A stretch of 64,000 nucleotides of DNA from Sphingobium sp. CAP-1 (lineage in GTDB: Bacteria > Pseudomonadota > Alphaproteobacteria > Sphingomonadales > Sphingomonadaceae): NCBI RefSeq assembly GCF_009720145.1, contig NZ_CP046252.1, forward strand, positions 930,001-994,000, in the 5' to 3' direction. The stretch's first letter is position 1. The number at the start of each line of letters is the position of its first letter. Positions 24,890 through 33,177 of the stretch are shown piece after piece. The translations under genes and the position numbers were made by a program. The notes under the pieces were generated by a model. The model had not been told where the DNA came from, did not search any database, and saw only the letters and a list, made by a program, of their open reading frames with translations.

Positions 24890-25738
24890 ATGGCGGTTTT
24901 AGCAGTCAAAAATGATAGCGGCAAAAACGACGGGGCGGTGGCGCAACGCCGTTCCACCCCGCTGCTGCGGAATTTCTCCCTGTCGCGCTTCGGTGGACGC
25001 TGGCTGTCGCCGGTCGCCCTGTTGCTGCTGTGGGAGTTGGGGTCACGCATCGGCCTGATCCCGGAACGGACGCTGGCCGCGCCGACGACCGTGCTGGGCA
25101 CGCTGTCGGAAATGCTGATCTCCGGCGAACTCCCGTCGAACCTGCTGGTGTCCTTCGCCCGCGTCGCCGCCGGGCTGGTGATCGGCGTGGGGCTTGGCCT
25201 CGCGCTCGGCCTCGTCGCCGGCCTGTCGCGCGCCGGCGAACTGGCGGTCGATCCGCTGATGCAGATCAAGCGGACCATCCCGGCGCTGGCGCTAACGCCG
25301 CTTTTCATCGTCTGGTTCGGCATCGGCGAAACGCCCAAGGTGGCGCTGATCGCCTTCGCCACCATCTTCCCGGTCTATCTCAATCTCTACAGCGGCATCC
25401 GCAGCGTCGACCTGCGCCTGCTCGATGCGGCCAAGAGCTTCGGTCTCAGCCGGTGGGAACAGGTCTGGCATGTTGTGCTGCCCTCGGCCCTGCCGTCGCT
25501 GTTGGTCGGGCTGCGCTACGCCCTGTCGGTGTCGATCCTGATCCTGGTCGTGGCCGAACAGATCAACGCGTCCGCGGGGCTTGGCTACCTCATCAACAAT
25601 GCCCGCGATTTCATGCGGACCGACATCATCGTCGTCTGCCTCATGGTCTACGCCATTCTCGGCCTTGGCGCCGACTGGCTGGTCCGCACCATCGAAGCCC
25701 GCGCCCTCATCTGGCGCCCCAGCATAGTGGAGCAATAA
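24890..25738 (+). CDS. ssuC: Sulfonate-type ABC transporter permease (SsuC-like)
   Basis: Inner-membrane permease of the SsuC/TauC group. The 282-residue protein has six predicted hydrophobic segments and the EAA-like loop SRWEQVWHVVLPSALPSLLVGLR that contacts the ATPase. The ATG at 24890 follows AAAAGG at 7 nt. It is followed within 2 bp by ssuB, and overlapping coding continues to the rhodanese. The three binding proteins in the island presumably deliver ligands to it. SsuC is the nearest known relative; the real substrate range may differ. Confidence 0.9.
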   Translation: MAVLAVKNDSGKNDGAVAQRRSTPLLRNFSLSRFGGRWLSPVALLLLWELGSRIGLIPERTLAAPTTVLGTLSEMLISGELPSNLLVSFARVAAGLVIGVGLGLALGLVAGLSRAGELAVDPLMQIKRTIPALALTPLFIVWFGIGETPKVALIAFATIFPVYLNLYSGIRSVDLRLLDAAKSFGLSRWEQVWHVVLPSALPSLLVGLRYALSVSILILVVAEQINASAGLGYLINNARDFMRTDIIVVCLMVYAILGLGADWLVRTIEARALIWRPSIVEQ

Positions 25739-25740
25739 GC

Positions 25741-26520
25741 ATGGACGCTCGCCTTGGTTTCTCCGTGGTGGACGCCGCTGTCCATCTTCCCCATCCCGAA
25801 CCCGTCGTGCGGCTGCGCGGCTTTACCCGCCGCTTCGGCGCCAATACCATCATCGATGGCCTTGACCTCGACATCGCACCGGGCGAGTTCATCGCCCTGC
25901 TGGGCCGGTCGGGATCGGGCAAGACCACGCTGCTGCGCACCCTCGCCGGGCTGGACGAAGTGCGCGGCCAGGATGTCGAAGTTCCCGATTCCCGCGCTGT
26001 CGTCTTTCAGGACGCGCGCCTGCTGCCGTGGAAGCCGGTGTGGAAGAATGTCGGGCTGGGCCTGAAGGGCAATGTCCGCGAACGCGCTGAGGTCGCGCTC
26101 AGGGAAGTGGGGCTTGGCCACCGCATCGACGCCTGGCCGCTGACCCTGTCGGGTGGTGAGGCGCAACGCACCGCTTTGGCCCGCGCGCTGGTGCGCGAAC
26201 CCAAATTGCTGCTGCTGGACGAGCCGTTCGCGGCGCTCGACGCACTGACGCGTTACCGGATGCACGATCTGGTTCTGTCGCTCTGGCGCGCACACCGGCC
26301 CGCCGTGCTGATCGTCACCCATGATGTCGAGGAAGCGATCGCGCTCGCCGACCGGGTGCTGGTGCTGGACAAGGGGCGCATTGTCGCGGAGGAACGCATC
26401 ACCGCGCCGCGCGGCGAACGTGCCAGCTTTGCCGGCCGTCTGCGTGAAAAATTACTGTCCCATCTGGGCGGCGACGATCATGGCGCAGGCGTCGTCCCCT
26501 TCCCGGTCGCGGCCGAATGA
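25741..26520 (+). CDS. ssuB: Sulfonate-type ABC transporter ATPase (SsuB-like)
   Basis: Energises uptake through SsuC. The 259-residue protein has Walker A GRSGSGKT (55-62), Q-loop Gln90 in VFQDARLLPW, signature LSGGEAQR (136-143), Walker B LLLLDEP (156-162) and the switch His in VTHDVEEA. The ATG at 25741 immediately follows ssuC; a much longer frame opening at 25030 overlaps ssuC and is not used. Its stop overlaps the next gene by 4 bp (ATGA), so it is translationally coupled to the thiol dioxygenase. Confidence 0.92.
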   Translation: MDARLGFSVVDAAVHLPHPEPVVRLRGFTRRFGANTIIDGLDLDIAPGEFIALLGRSGSGKTTLLRTLAGLDEVRGQDVEVPDSRAVVFQDARLLPWKPVWKNVGLGLKGNVRERAEVALREVGLGHRIDAWPLTLSGGEAQRTALARALVREPKLLLLDEPFAALDALTRYRMHDLVLSLWRAHRPAVLIVTHDVEEAIALADRVLVLDKGRIVAEERITAPRGERASFAGRLREKLLSHLGGDDHGAGVVPFPVAAE

Positions 26521-27131
26521 GCGCGCTTGCCACATTGGAACGGCCGGTCGATACGGCACGGCTGCGCGGTTTCGTCACCGCCTTCGCCGATCTGCTGGCG
26601 GCGACACGCGACGAACAGGCGATACTGGAAAGCGGCCGATCGCTGCTTGCCCGCCTGATCGCCACCGATGACTGGCTGCCCGAAGCGTTCACCCGCCCGA
26701 ACCCGGACCGCTATCAGCAATATCTGCTCCATTGCGACAGCCGCGAGCGGTTCAGCATCGTCAGCTTCGTCTGGGGACCGGGACAGGCGACGCCGATCCA
26801 CGATCATACCGTCTGGGGTCTGGTGGGCGTGCTGCGCGGCGCGGAGAAGGTGGAGCGCTTTCGCCGGTCGCCGGCAGGCGCTCTGATCGCGGAGGGCGCG
26901 GATATTCTGCGCGAGGGGGAAGTGGACGCCGTCTCGCCCCGGATCGGCGATATTCATCGCGTCACCAATGGCCTTACCGACCGGCCCTCCATCAGCATTC
27001 ATGTCTATGGCGCCAATATCGGGGCCGTCGAGCGGGCGACCTATGCCACCGATGGCACGCCCAACACCTTCATTTCGGGTTACGCCAATGGCGTGATCCC
27101 CAATCTCTGGGACAGATCGAAAAGCATATGA
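26517..27131 (+). CDS. Cysteine dioxygenase-family (thiol dioxygenase) cupin
   Basis: The 204-residue cupin matches cysteine dioxygenase-type enzymes, which use non-heme Fe2+ and O2 to oxidise a thiol to the sulfinate. Ligands are visible as His95 and His97 in ATPIHDHTVWGLVGVLRG and His147 in GDIHRV. Bacterial relatives act on cysteine, 3-mercaptopropionate or other small thiols. It overlaps ssuB and the rhodanese by 4 bp on each side, so it is made in step with the transporter. In a sulfur pathway it would turn a thiol intermediate into a sulfinate, from which sulfite can be released. The substrate is not decidable. Confidence 0.82.
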   Translation: MSALATLERPVDTARLRGFVTAFADLLAATRDEQAILESGRSLLARLIATDDWLPEAFTRPNPDRYQQYLLHCDSRERFSIVSFVWGPGQATPIHDHTVWGLVGVLRGAEKVERFRRSPAGALIAEGADILREGEVDAVSPRIGDIHRVTNGLTDRPSISIHVYGANIGAVERATYATDGTPNTFISGYANGVIPNLWDRSKSI

Positions 27132-28402
27132 GCATTGATACGCTGGATCGCGACGACACGCGCACCTTGACCGCCACGCCGCAGGATATTCGCCACGCGC
27201 TGCTGGTCGGCAGCGAAATCGCCATCATCGATGTGCGTGAGGAGCATGAGTTCGCGCAGGGACATCCCCTTTTTGCTGCGCAAATTCCGTTGCGACGCAT
27301 CGATGAGGAAGCCCGCTGGCGCATCCCGCGCCTTGATACGGCGATCATCGTCTATGACAATGGCGAAGGGCTGGCGCGCAAGGCGGCGGTGCGGTTCGAG
27401 GCGCTGGGCTATGGCAATGTGCGCGAACTGGAAGGCGGCCTGTCCGGCTGGGCGGCGGCGGGCTATGAACTGTTCGAGGATGTCAACAGCTACAGCAAGG
27501 CGTTTGGCGAACTGGTCGAGCATCGCCGCCACACGCCGAGCCTGGCGGCCGAGGAAGTGCAGGCGCTGATCCGCGAAAAGGCGGATATCAAGATTCTCGA
27601 TGCCCGTCGTTATGACGAATATCACACGATGAGCATCCCGACCGGGACCAGCGTGCCGGGCGCCGAACTGGCGCTGCGCGCGCGGACGATCGCGCCCGAT
27701 CCCGACACCACGATCATCGTCAACTGCGCCGGCCGCACCCGGTCGATCATCGGCGCGCAATCGCTGGTCAATGCCGGCGTGCCGAACCGGGTATTCGCGC
27801 TGCGCAATGGCACGATCGGCTGGACGCTGGCGGGTCAGGATCTGGAAACCGGCCAGACCCGTATCGCGCCCGAAGTCGATGATGTTGCAGCGGAGGAAGC
27901 CCGCGCCCATGCCCGCGATGTGGCCTATCGTGCCGGGGTGAAGCGGATCGGCTGGGCGGAGCTGGAGGCGTTCCGGGCTGATACGGCCCGCACCCTCTAT
28001 CTTTACGATGTTCGCCAGCCGCGCGACTTTGAAAGCGGCCATCTGCCGGGATTTCGCAATGCGCAGGGTGGGCAACTGGTGCAGGAAACCGATCATAACG
28101 CCCCGGTGCGCGGCGCGCGCATCGTCGTGACCGACACTGTCGGGCCGCGCGCCGACATGACGGCATCCTGGTTGGCGCAACTGGGGTGGGACGTGTCCAT
28201 CCTCGATGTCGACTGGTCGGCGGTCACGCTGGAAAAGGGAGCGGACGGTGCGCCATCGCCGCGCGGGCCGGAGGGCCGTTACAAGCGCCCCTATGAAGGC
28301 ACCGACAACAAGGCCGCCGCGATGCAGGCCTATCTCGACTGGGAATATGGCCTTGTCGCGCAACTGGAGCGCGACGGCACCCACGGCTTCTTCGTCATCT
28401 AG
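27128..28402 (+). CDS. Three-domain rhodanese (sulfurtransferase) with one active-site cysteine
   Basis: Rhodaneses move sulfane sulfur, for example from thiosulfate or glutathione persulfide to cyanide or a protein acceptor. The 424-residue protein has three rhodanese-like domains: about residues 15-115, 140-235 and 265-365. Only the middle one has the catalytic cysteine, Cys200 in VNCAGRTRS. The first has VYDNGEGLARKA and the third VTDTVGPRADM at the matching positions, so they are inactive and likely structural or partner-binding. It overlaps the preceding gene by 4 bp (ATGA). This pattern suits a persulfide-handling step after thiol oxidation. Confidence 0.85.
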   Translation: MSIDTLDRDDTRTLTATPQDIRHALLVGSEIAIIDVREEHEFAQGHPLFAAQIPLRRIDEEARWRIPRLDTAIIVYDNGEGLARKAAVRFEALGYGNVRELEGGLSGWAAAGYELFEDVNSYSKAFGELVEHRRHTPSLAAEEVQALIREKADIKILDARRYDEYHTMSIPTGTSVPGAELALRARTIAPDPDTTIIVNCAGRTRSIIGAQSLVNAGVPNRVFALRNGTIGWTLAGQDLETGQTRIAPEVDDVAAEEARAHARDVAYRAGVKRIGWAELEAFRADTARTLYLYDVRQPRDFESGHLPGFRNAQGGQLVQETDHNAPVRGARIVVTDTVGPRADMTASWLAQLGWDVSILDVDWSAVTLEKGADGAPSPRGPEGRYKRPYEGTDNKAAAMQAYLDWEYGLVAQLERDGTHGFFVI

Positions 28403-28421
28403 GATTTCAGGAGGATAATCC

Positions 28422-29510
28422 ATGAGCGTCAAATTTATCGGCTATATCGGCTTCAACAACGGATCGGAAACGCAGGCGGCGGTGCGGAGCCGCGCGCTCG
28501 ACACCGATTATGTCAACGCGGCGGCAAAGGCGCAGGAAGAGGGCGGGTTCGACCGCGTCCTCATCCCCTTCGGTTCCAACAGCCCGGAAAGCCAGATCGT
28601 CGCGGCCCATGCCGCCGCCATCACCACGAGGCTCGGCTTTCTGGTCGCGCACCGCCCCGGCTTCACGCAGCCGACCGTGGCCGCGCGCCAGCTTGCGACG
28701 CTCGACCAGCTTTCGGGCGGCCGGGTGGCGGTGCATATCATCACCGGCGGCGCGGACGAGGAAATGGCGCGCGATGGCGATACGCGCACGGTAAAGGCCG
28801 AGCGCTACAGCCGCACCGACGAATATCTGACCATTCTTCGTCAGGAATGGACGGAGGCCAAGCCGTTCGATCATCAGGGCAAGTTCTACGACATTCGTCA
28901 GGCCTATAGCGCGATCAAACCCGATAACCTGCCGGTGTTCTTCGGCGGATCGTCGGACGAGGCGATCGAGGTCGCGGGCCGTCATGCCGATGTCTATGCG
29001 CTGTGGGGCGAAACGATCGACGCGGTGCGGGATACGGTGCGTGCGGTGCGCAAATCGGCAGCGCGCTATGGCCGCGATCCGAGTTTTTCGCTGTCGCTGC
29101 GCCCGGTGATTGCCGATACCGAGGAAGCGGCGTGGAAGCGCGCGGCCGAGATCGAGGAACAGGTGCGGGAAAACCGTGTCGCCGCCGGGCTGCCGCTTAG
29201 CGGCCATCGTCCGGTCAATGCCGGGTCGCTGCGCCTGCTTGACACCGCCAGCAGCAACCGGCGCGACACGCGGCTATGGACCGGCGTGGCGGCGCTGACC
29301 GGCGCGGCGGGCAACAGCACCGGCCTTGTCGGCACGCCCGAACAGGTGGCCGACGCCATGCTGGACTATTATGATATCGGCATCGACCATTTCCTGATCC
29401 GCGGCTTCGATCCGCTGGGCGATTCCATCCTCTATGGGCGCGAATTGCTGCCGGTGGTTCGCCGCAAGGTCGCCGAGCGTGAGGCGGCCGGCCTCGCACT
29501 GGCAGGCTGA
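28422..29510 (+). CDS. LLM flavin-dependent alkanesulfonate monooxygenase (SsuD-like)
   Basis: Luciferase-like monooxygenases of this type use FMNH2 and O2 to split C-S bonds in alkanesulfonates, giving an aldehyde and sulfite. The 362-residue protein shows SsuD-like features: HRPGFTQPTVAARQLATLD, LSGGRVAVHIITGGADEEMARDG and FGGSSDEAIEVAGRHADVYALWGE. It follows AGGAGG by 6 nt, a strong ribosome binding site. No ssuE-type flavin reductase is recognised in the island. Substrate preference may differ from that of E. coli SsuD. Confidence 0.85.
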   Translation: MSVKFIGYIGFNNGSETQAAVRSRALDTDYVNAAAKAQEEGGFDRVLIPFGSNSPESQIVAAHAAAITTRLGFLVAHRPGFTQPTVAARQLATLDQLSGGRVAVHIITGGADEEMARDGDTRTVKAERYSRTDEYLTILRQEWTEAKPFDHQGKFYDIRQAYSAIKPDNLPVFFGGSSDEAIEVAGRHADVYALWGETIDAVRDTVRAVRKSAARYGRDPSFSLSLRPVIADTEEAAWKRAAEIEEQVRENRVAAGLPLSGHRPVNAGSLRLLDTASSNRRDTRLWTGVAALTGAAGNSTGLVGTPEQVADAMLDYYDIGIDHFLIRGFDPLGDSILYGRELLPVVRRKVAEREAAGLALAG

Positions 29511-29513
29511 TCC

Positions 29514-30473
29514 ATGAAGAAGAAAAATGTCGCCATCCTGTCGGCGGCTCTTGTTGCGGTGGCGGGCCTCGGCCTTGCCGCCGCAACCTTTAAGCGCAGC
29601 GACGATCATGTGCTGCGCGTCGCCAACCAGAAGGGGCAGGTGAAGGCGATGATGCTCGCATCGGGCGCGCTCAAGGGCGCGCCCTACACGGTCGAATGGT
29701 CCGAATTTCCGGCGGCCCAGCCCCTGCTCGAAGCGGTGGGCGGCGGCGCGGCGGACCTTGGGCTGGCGGCCGACGCGCCGTTCATCTTCGCCTATCAGAG
29801 CGGCAGCCCGGTCAAGGCGATCGCGGTGCAGGCGCCAGTCAATCAGGCGCCCGAAGCCCTGGCGGTGCTGGTCAAGAGCGGATCGCCGATCCGGGGTGCG
29901 CAGGATCTGGTCGGCAAATCGGTCGCCACGACGCGCGGGTCGATCGGCCATCATCTGCTGCTTCAGGCGCTGGAGCAGGCGCATATTCCGGCCGACAGGG
30001 TGCGCGTTACCTTCCTGCCGCCGGGCGACGCCAGGGCCGCGTTCGACAGCGGGGCGATCGACGCCTGGGCGACCTGGACGCCCTATACCAATGTCGCGAT
30101 CAAGGAAGGTGCGCGCGTGGTGGTGGACGCGAAGGACTATGGCCTTCCGCTCTATATCGACATCGCTCACGCCGATTCCATCGACCCCAAGCGCGCGCTG
30201 CTGGAGGATTTCCTCCAGCGCGAGGCGAAGGCGGTGGCCTGGGCGCGTGCGCATCCCGATCAGTTCGCACAGGTGCTGGCGAAGGAAACCGGCCTGCCGC
30301 TCGACATCGCCCGCGCCAGTTTCGACCGCAACAACCGCGTGTCGCGACCGATCGATGCGAAGATCATCGCGCATGAACGGGCGATCACCGACCGCTTTCG
30401 CCATGCCGGCCTGACCGATGGCAAGCGCGATATCGCGCAAGCCTTTGATACAAGCTTTGGTCAAGTAAGATAA
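29514..30473 (+). CDS. ABC transporter substrate-binding protein, SsuA-like 2
   Basis: The 319-residue periplasmic protein belongs to the SsuA/TauA/NitT group. It has an N-terminal signal (MKKKNVAILSAALVAVAGLG) without a clear lipobox, unlike the other two binding proteins here. It has the repeated two-lobe pattern GAADLGLAADAPFIFAYQ, QDLVGKSVATTRGSIGHHLL and GAIDAWATWTPYTNVA. It lies only 3 bp after the SsuD-like gene. It is likely soluble and serves the single SsuCB pair. Confidence 0.86.
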   Translation: MKKKNVAILSAALVAVAGLGLAAATFKRSDDHVLRVANQKGQVKAMMLASGALKGAPYTVEWSEFPAAQPLLEAVGGGAADLGLAADAPFIFAYQSGSPVKAIAVQAPVNQAPEALAVLVKSGSPIRGAQDLVGKSVATTRGSIGHHLLLQALEQAHIPADRVRVTFLPPGDARAAFDSGAIDAWATWTPYTNVAIKEGARVVVDAKDYGLPLYIDIAHADSIDPKRALLEDFLQREAKAVAWARAHPDQFAQVLAKETGLPLDIARASFDRNNRVSRPIDAKIIAHERAITDRFRHAGLTDGKRDIAQAFDTSFGQVR

Positions 30474-30600
30474 AAGAATAAATATCATAATATAAAGATG
30501 ATCTAAGGTTTAAACATAATCATGGATGTTGTTCCGAATTTATTTCTCAACTAAAAATGTAGAAAATAAACAGGCGGCAAGTCTGTTTGGGGGAATATCC
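30474..30600. other. AT-rich promoter region of the island TonB receptor
   Basis: The region is strongly AT-rich compared with neighbours. It holds a weak inverted repeat ATCAT (30484-30488) and ATGAT (30498-30502) and a segment AAAATGTAGAAAATAAAC resembling the AAATAGTAGA core of the LysR boxes. A separate promoter for the receptor is likely. Confidence 0.4.
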
Positions 30601-33177
30601 ATGAACATCATCACTCGTTACCTCGTATCCACGGCGCTTGCATCTGTCTCATTCGCTGTGTCATCGGCATCGGCGCAGGACGGCGGCACGCCCGATGACG
30701 CCGCCGCGGACGCCGGCACGATCATCGTCACCGGGGTCCGCGGCGCGCCGCGCACCATCGCGCAAAGCCCCGCGCCGATCGACGTGGTGAGCGCGGACAA
30801 GTTGCAGGCGACCGGCGCAGCCGAATTTGGCGAGGCATTGTCCAAACTGCTCCCCTCGCTCAATTTCGGATCGACCCATGCCGGCGTCTTTTCGATCGGC
30901 CGGCCCGTCACCAATCGCGGGCTGGCGCCGGCCTATACGCTGGTTCTGGTCAACGGAAAGCGGCGTCATAATGGCGCGTTTCTCAACAATTCGACGACTG
31001 ACACGTCAGGCGCGAACCCGGTCGATGTCGACCTGATCCCGACCAGCGCGATCGACCGGATCGAGGTGCTGAAGGATAGCGCCGCCGCCCAATATGGCAC
31101 GGATGCGATCGCCGGGGTCATCAATATCCAACTGGCCGAGAAGGAAGGGCTGGGTGGCGATTTCACTTATGGCACGCTGTATGACGCCAATGGGAAGCCG
31201 GATAGCTGGAAGGGCACCATCCGCTATGGCACGAAGATCGGCGGCGATGGCGGCTTCCTGACGGTCAGCGGCGACATCCGCAAGCGCGGCGGGGCGTGGT
31301 GGAACCTGCCCGCGACCGACGCCAATATTTATGGCCTGCCATCGGGCCGCACCATCGATCAGGTGGTGGCGTCGAGTGGCCTGACCCGCGCGCAGGTGGA
31401 AGCCAATATCGCCGCCGCCAACGCCCGCAACGCGCAATGGAGCCGCGACGGCGCGCATAATGGCGATCCGCAGATCAAGGCGTTCAACCTCAGTTACAAC
31501 GCCCAACTGCCGGTGACGGACAGCGCCACCCTCTACAGTTTCGGCACCTATGGCGAACGCGACGCCCAGATCGGCAACAATTTCCGCCGGCCCAACAGCA
31601 CCGCCAATTTCACCGCCCTGTTCCCGGACGGCTATTATCCGCTCAACAATATCGACGAAACGGATTTCCAGTTCGTCGGCGGCCTGCGCGGTGTGCTGGC
31701 GGGGTGGGATTATGACCTTTCCTCCTCCTTTGGCCGCAACGCCAGCCGCCAGTTTTCCAAACTCTCGGTTCGTCCCTCGCTTGGCCCGGACAGCCCGACC
31801 TACTGGCCCAATCTCGCCAATTTCGAATTTCGCCAGTGGACCCATAATGTCGACCTGACGCGCGAGTTCGACATCGGTTTCGCCAAGCCGCTGCAAGTGT
31901 CGATCGGCGGCGAATATCGGCTCGACCGCTTTCGCACTTTCGCCGGTGATCCGCTCGCCTATCAACCCGCGACCTACAGCTTCCAGCCGGGCGACCAGCA
32001 ATATGACTGGAATGTCGGCCGCGTCGCTTCCCCGGTGGTGCAGGGGGCGATCGTGCTGTCGCCCGCCGATGAGGCGGACATCAGCCGCAAAGTCTATGCC
32101 GGCTATATCGACCTTGGCCTCTATCCAACCGATGCCTGGTATATCGGCGCGGCGCTGCGGGCCGAACATTATAGCGACGGATCGGGCAGCCCGATCGGCC
32201 TGAAGCTCAACAGCCGCTATGAATTCAGCCCGGCGCTGGCCATTCGCGGCACCGTTGGCACCGGCTTCCGCGCGCCGTCGCTGACGCAGATCGGCTATGC
32301 CCAGACGGACGGGCGCACCTCCTCCTTCTTCAACGCCGAAACCGGCCAGACCGAATTGCGCCCGACCGTCGCCAAGCTGGTGACGGCGGACAGCACTGTC
32401 GGCAAGCTGCTGGGGGCGAAGCCGCTCAAGGCGGAAAAGACCTGGAATGCGGGCCTTGGCCTCGTGTTCACGCCGTTGCCGGCGCTGTCGGTGACGCTCG
32501 ACGGCTATTATATCCGCATCAGGGACCGGATCGAGCGCACCGGCCGCCTGTTCGGCACTGGCATTTCCGCGATCCTGGCCGCCAATGGCCTGTCCGACAT
32601 CGAACAGGCGGAATATTTCATCAATGCCGCCGATACCGAGACGACGGGTTTCGATCTGGTTGCCGATTATTCGACAGGGCTTGGCGATCTGGGCAAATTG
32701 AGCGTCACCTTCGCTTTCAACTATAGCAAGACGAAGGTGACGGACGTGGTCGCCACCCCGTCCCAACTGTTTGGCGCGAACGGCGCGTCGCTGCTGGGCG
32801 CTGGTTCGGTGTTCTTCGGCGGCGACAAGATCGGCGAACTGGAAGTGCTTCAGCCGCATACCAAGCTGGTCAGCACGCTGAACTGGAGCAAGGGCATTTT
32901 TGGCCTGAGCATCACCAACAGCCGCTACGGCAAATATACCCAGCGCACCGCTGCTGGCGACGATCGCCATTTCGGCGCGAAGATCATCACCGACGCCAGC
33001 ATCAGCGCCAAAGTCACCGACTTCGCGACCCTGTCGGTCGGCGCGACCAATTTGTTCGACGTTCGCCCCGAAACCAACGGGCCGGGCAATCCCCAGACGG
33101 GCCAAGGCTATTATGGCCCGTCGCCCTTCAACCCCGCGGGCGGCTATTATTATGGGCGTATCGCTCTTGCTTTCTGA
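30601..33177 (+). CDS. TonB-dependent receptor of the sulfur island
   Basis: Outer-membrane receptor of 858 residues. The ATG at 30601 is chosen because GGGGGAAT precedes it and it starts a clean signal peptide (cleavage about after SSASA, residue 25). A TonB-box-like TIIVTGVRG follows near residue 39. The plug domain has NRGLAPAYTLVLVNGKRRHN and SAAAQYGTDAIAGVINIQL, then the barrel. The stop overlaps the next gene (a sulfur binding lipoprotein) by 26 bp, so synthesis of the receptor and the binding protein is coupled. It could import large or hydrophilic organosulfur compounds through the outer membrane; the ligand is unknown. Confidence 0.9.
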   Translation: MNIITRYLVSTALASVSFAVSSASAQDGGTPDDAAADAGTIIVTGVRGAPRTIAQSPAPIDVVSADKLQATGAAEFGEALSKLLPSLNFGSTHAGVFSIGRPVTNRGLAPAYTLVLVNGKRRHNGAFLNNSTTDTSGANPVDVDLIPTSAIDRIEVLKDSAAAQYGTDAIAGVINIQLAEKEGLGGDFTYGTLYDANGKPDSWKGTIRYGTKIGGDGGFLTVSGDIRKRGGAWWNLPATDANIYGLPSGRTIDQVVASSGLTRAQVEANIAAANARNAQWSRDGAHNGDPQIKAFNLSYNAQLPVTDSATLYSFGTYGERDAQIGNNFRRPNSTANFTALFPDGYYPLNNIDETDFQFVGGLRGVLAGWDYDLSSSFGRNASRQFSKLSVRPSLGPDSPTYWPNLANFEFRQWTHNVDLTREFDIGFAKPLQVSIGGEYRLDRFRTFAGDPLAYQPATYSFQPGDQQYDWNVGRVASPVVQGAIVLSPADEADISRKVYAGYIDLGLYPTDAWYIGAALRAEHYSDGSGSPIGLKLNSRYEFSPALAIRGTVGTGFRAPSLTQIGYAQTDGRTSSFFNAETGQTELRPTVAKLVTADSTVGKLLGAKPLKAEKTWNAGLGLVFTPLPALSVTLDGYYIRIRDRIERTGRLFGTGISAILAANGLSDIEQAEYFINAADTETTGFDLVADYSTGLGDLGKLSVTFAFNYSKTKVTDVVATPSQLFGANGASLLGAGSVFFGGDKIGELEVLQPHTKLVSTLNWSKGIFGLSITNSRYGKYTQRTAAGDDRHFGAKIITDASISAKVTDFATLSVGATNLFDVRPETNGPGNPQTGQGYYGPSPFNPAGGYYYGRIALAF

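Noticed and set aside
25030..25740. Upstream extension of the ssuB frame
   Set aside because: It overlaps ssuC in another frame with no conserved residues. The ABC ATPase motifs and a start codon directly after ssuC fix the start at 25741.
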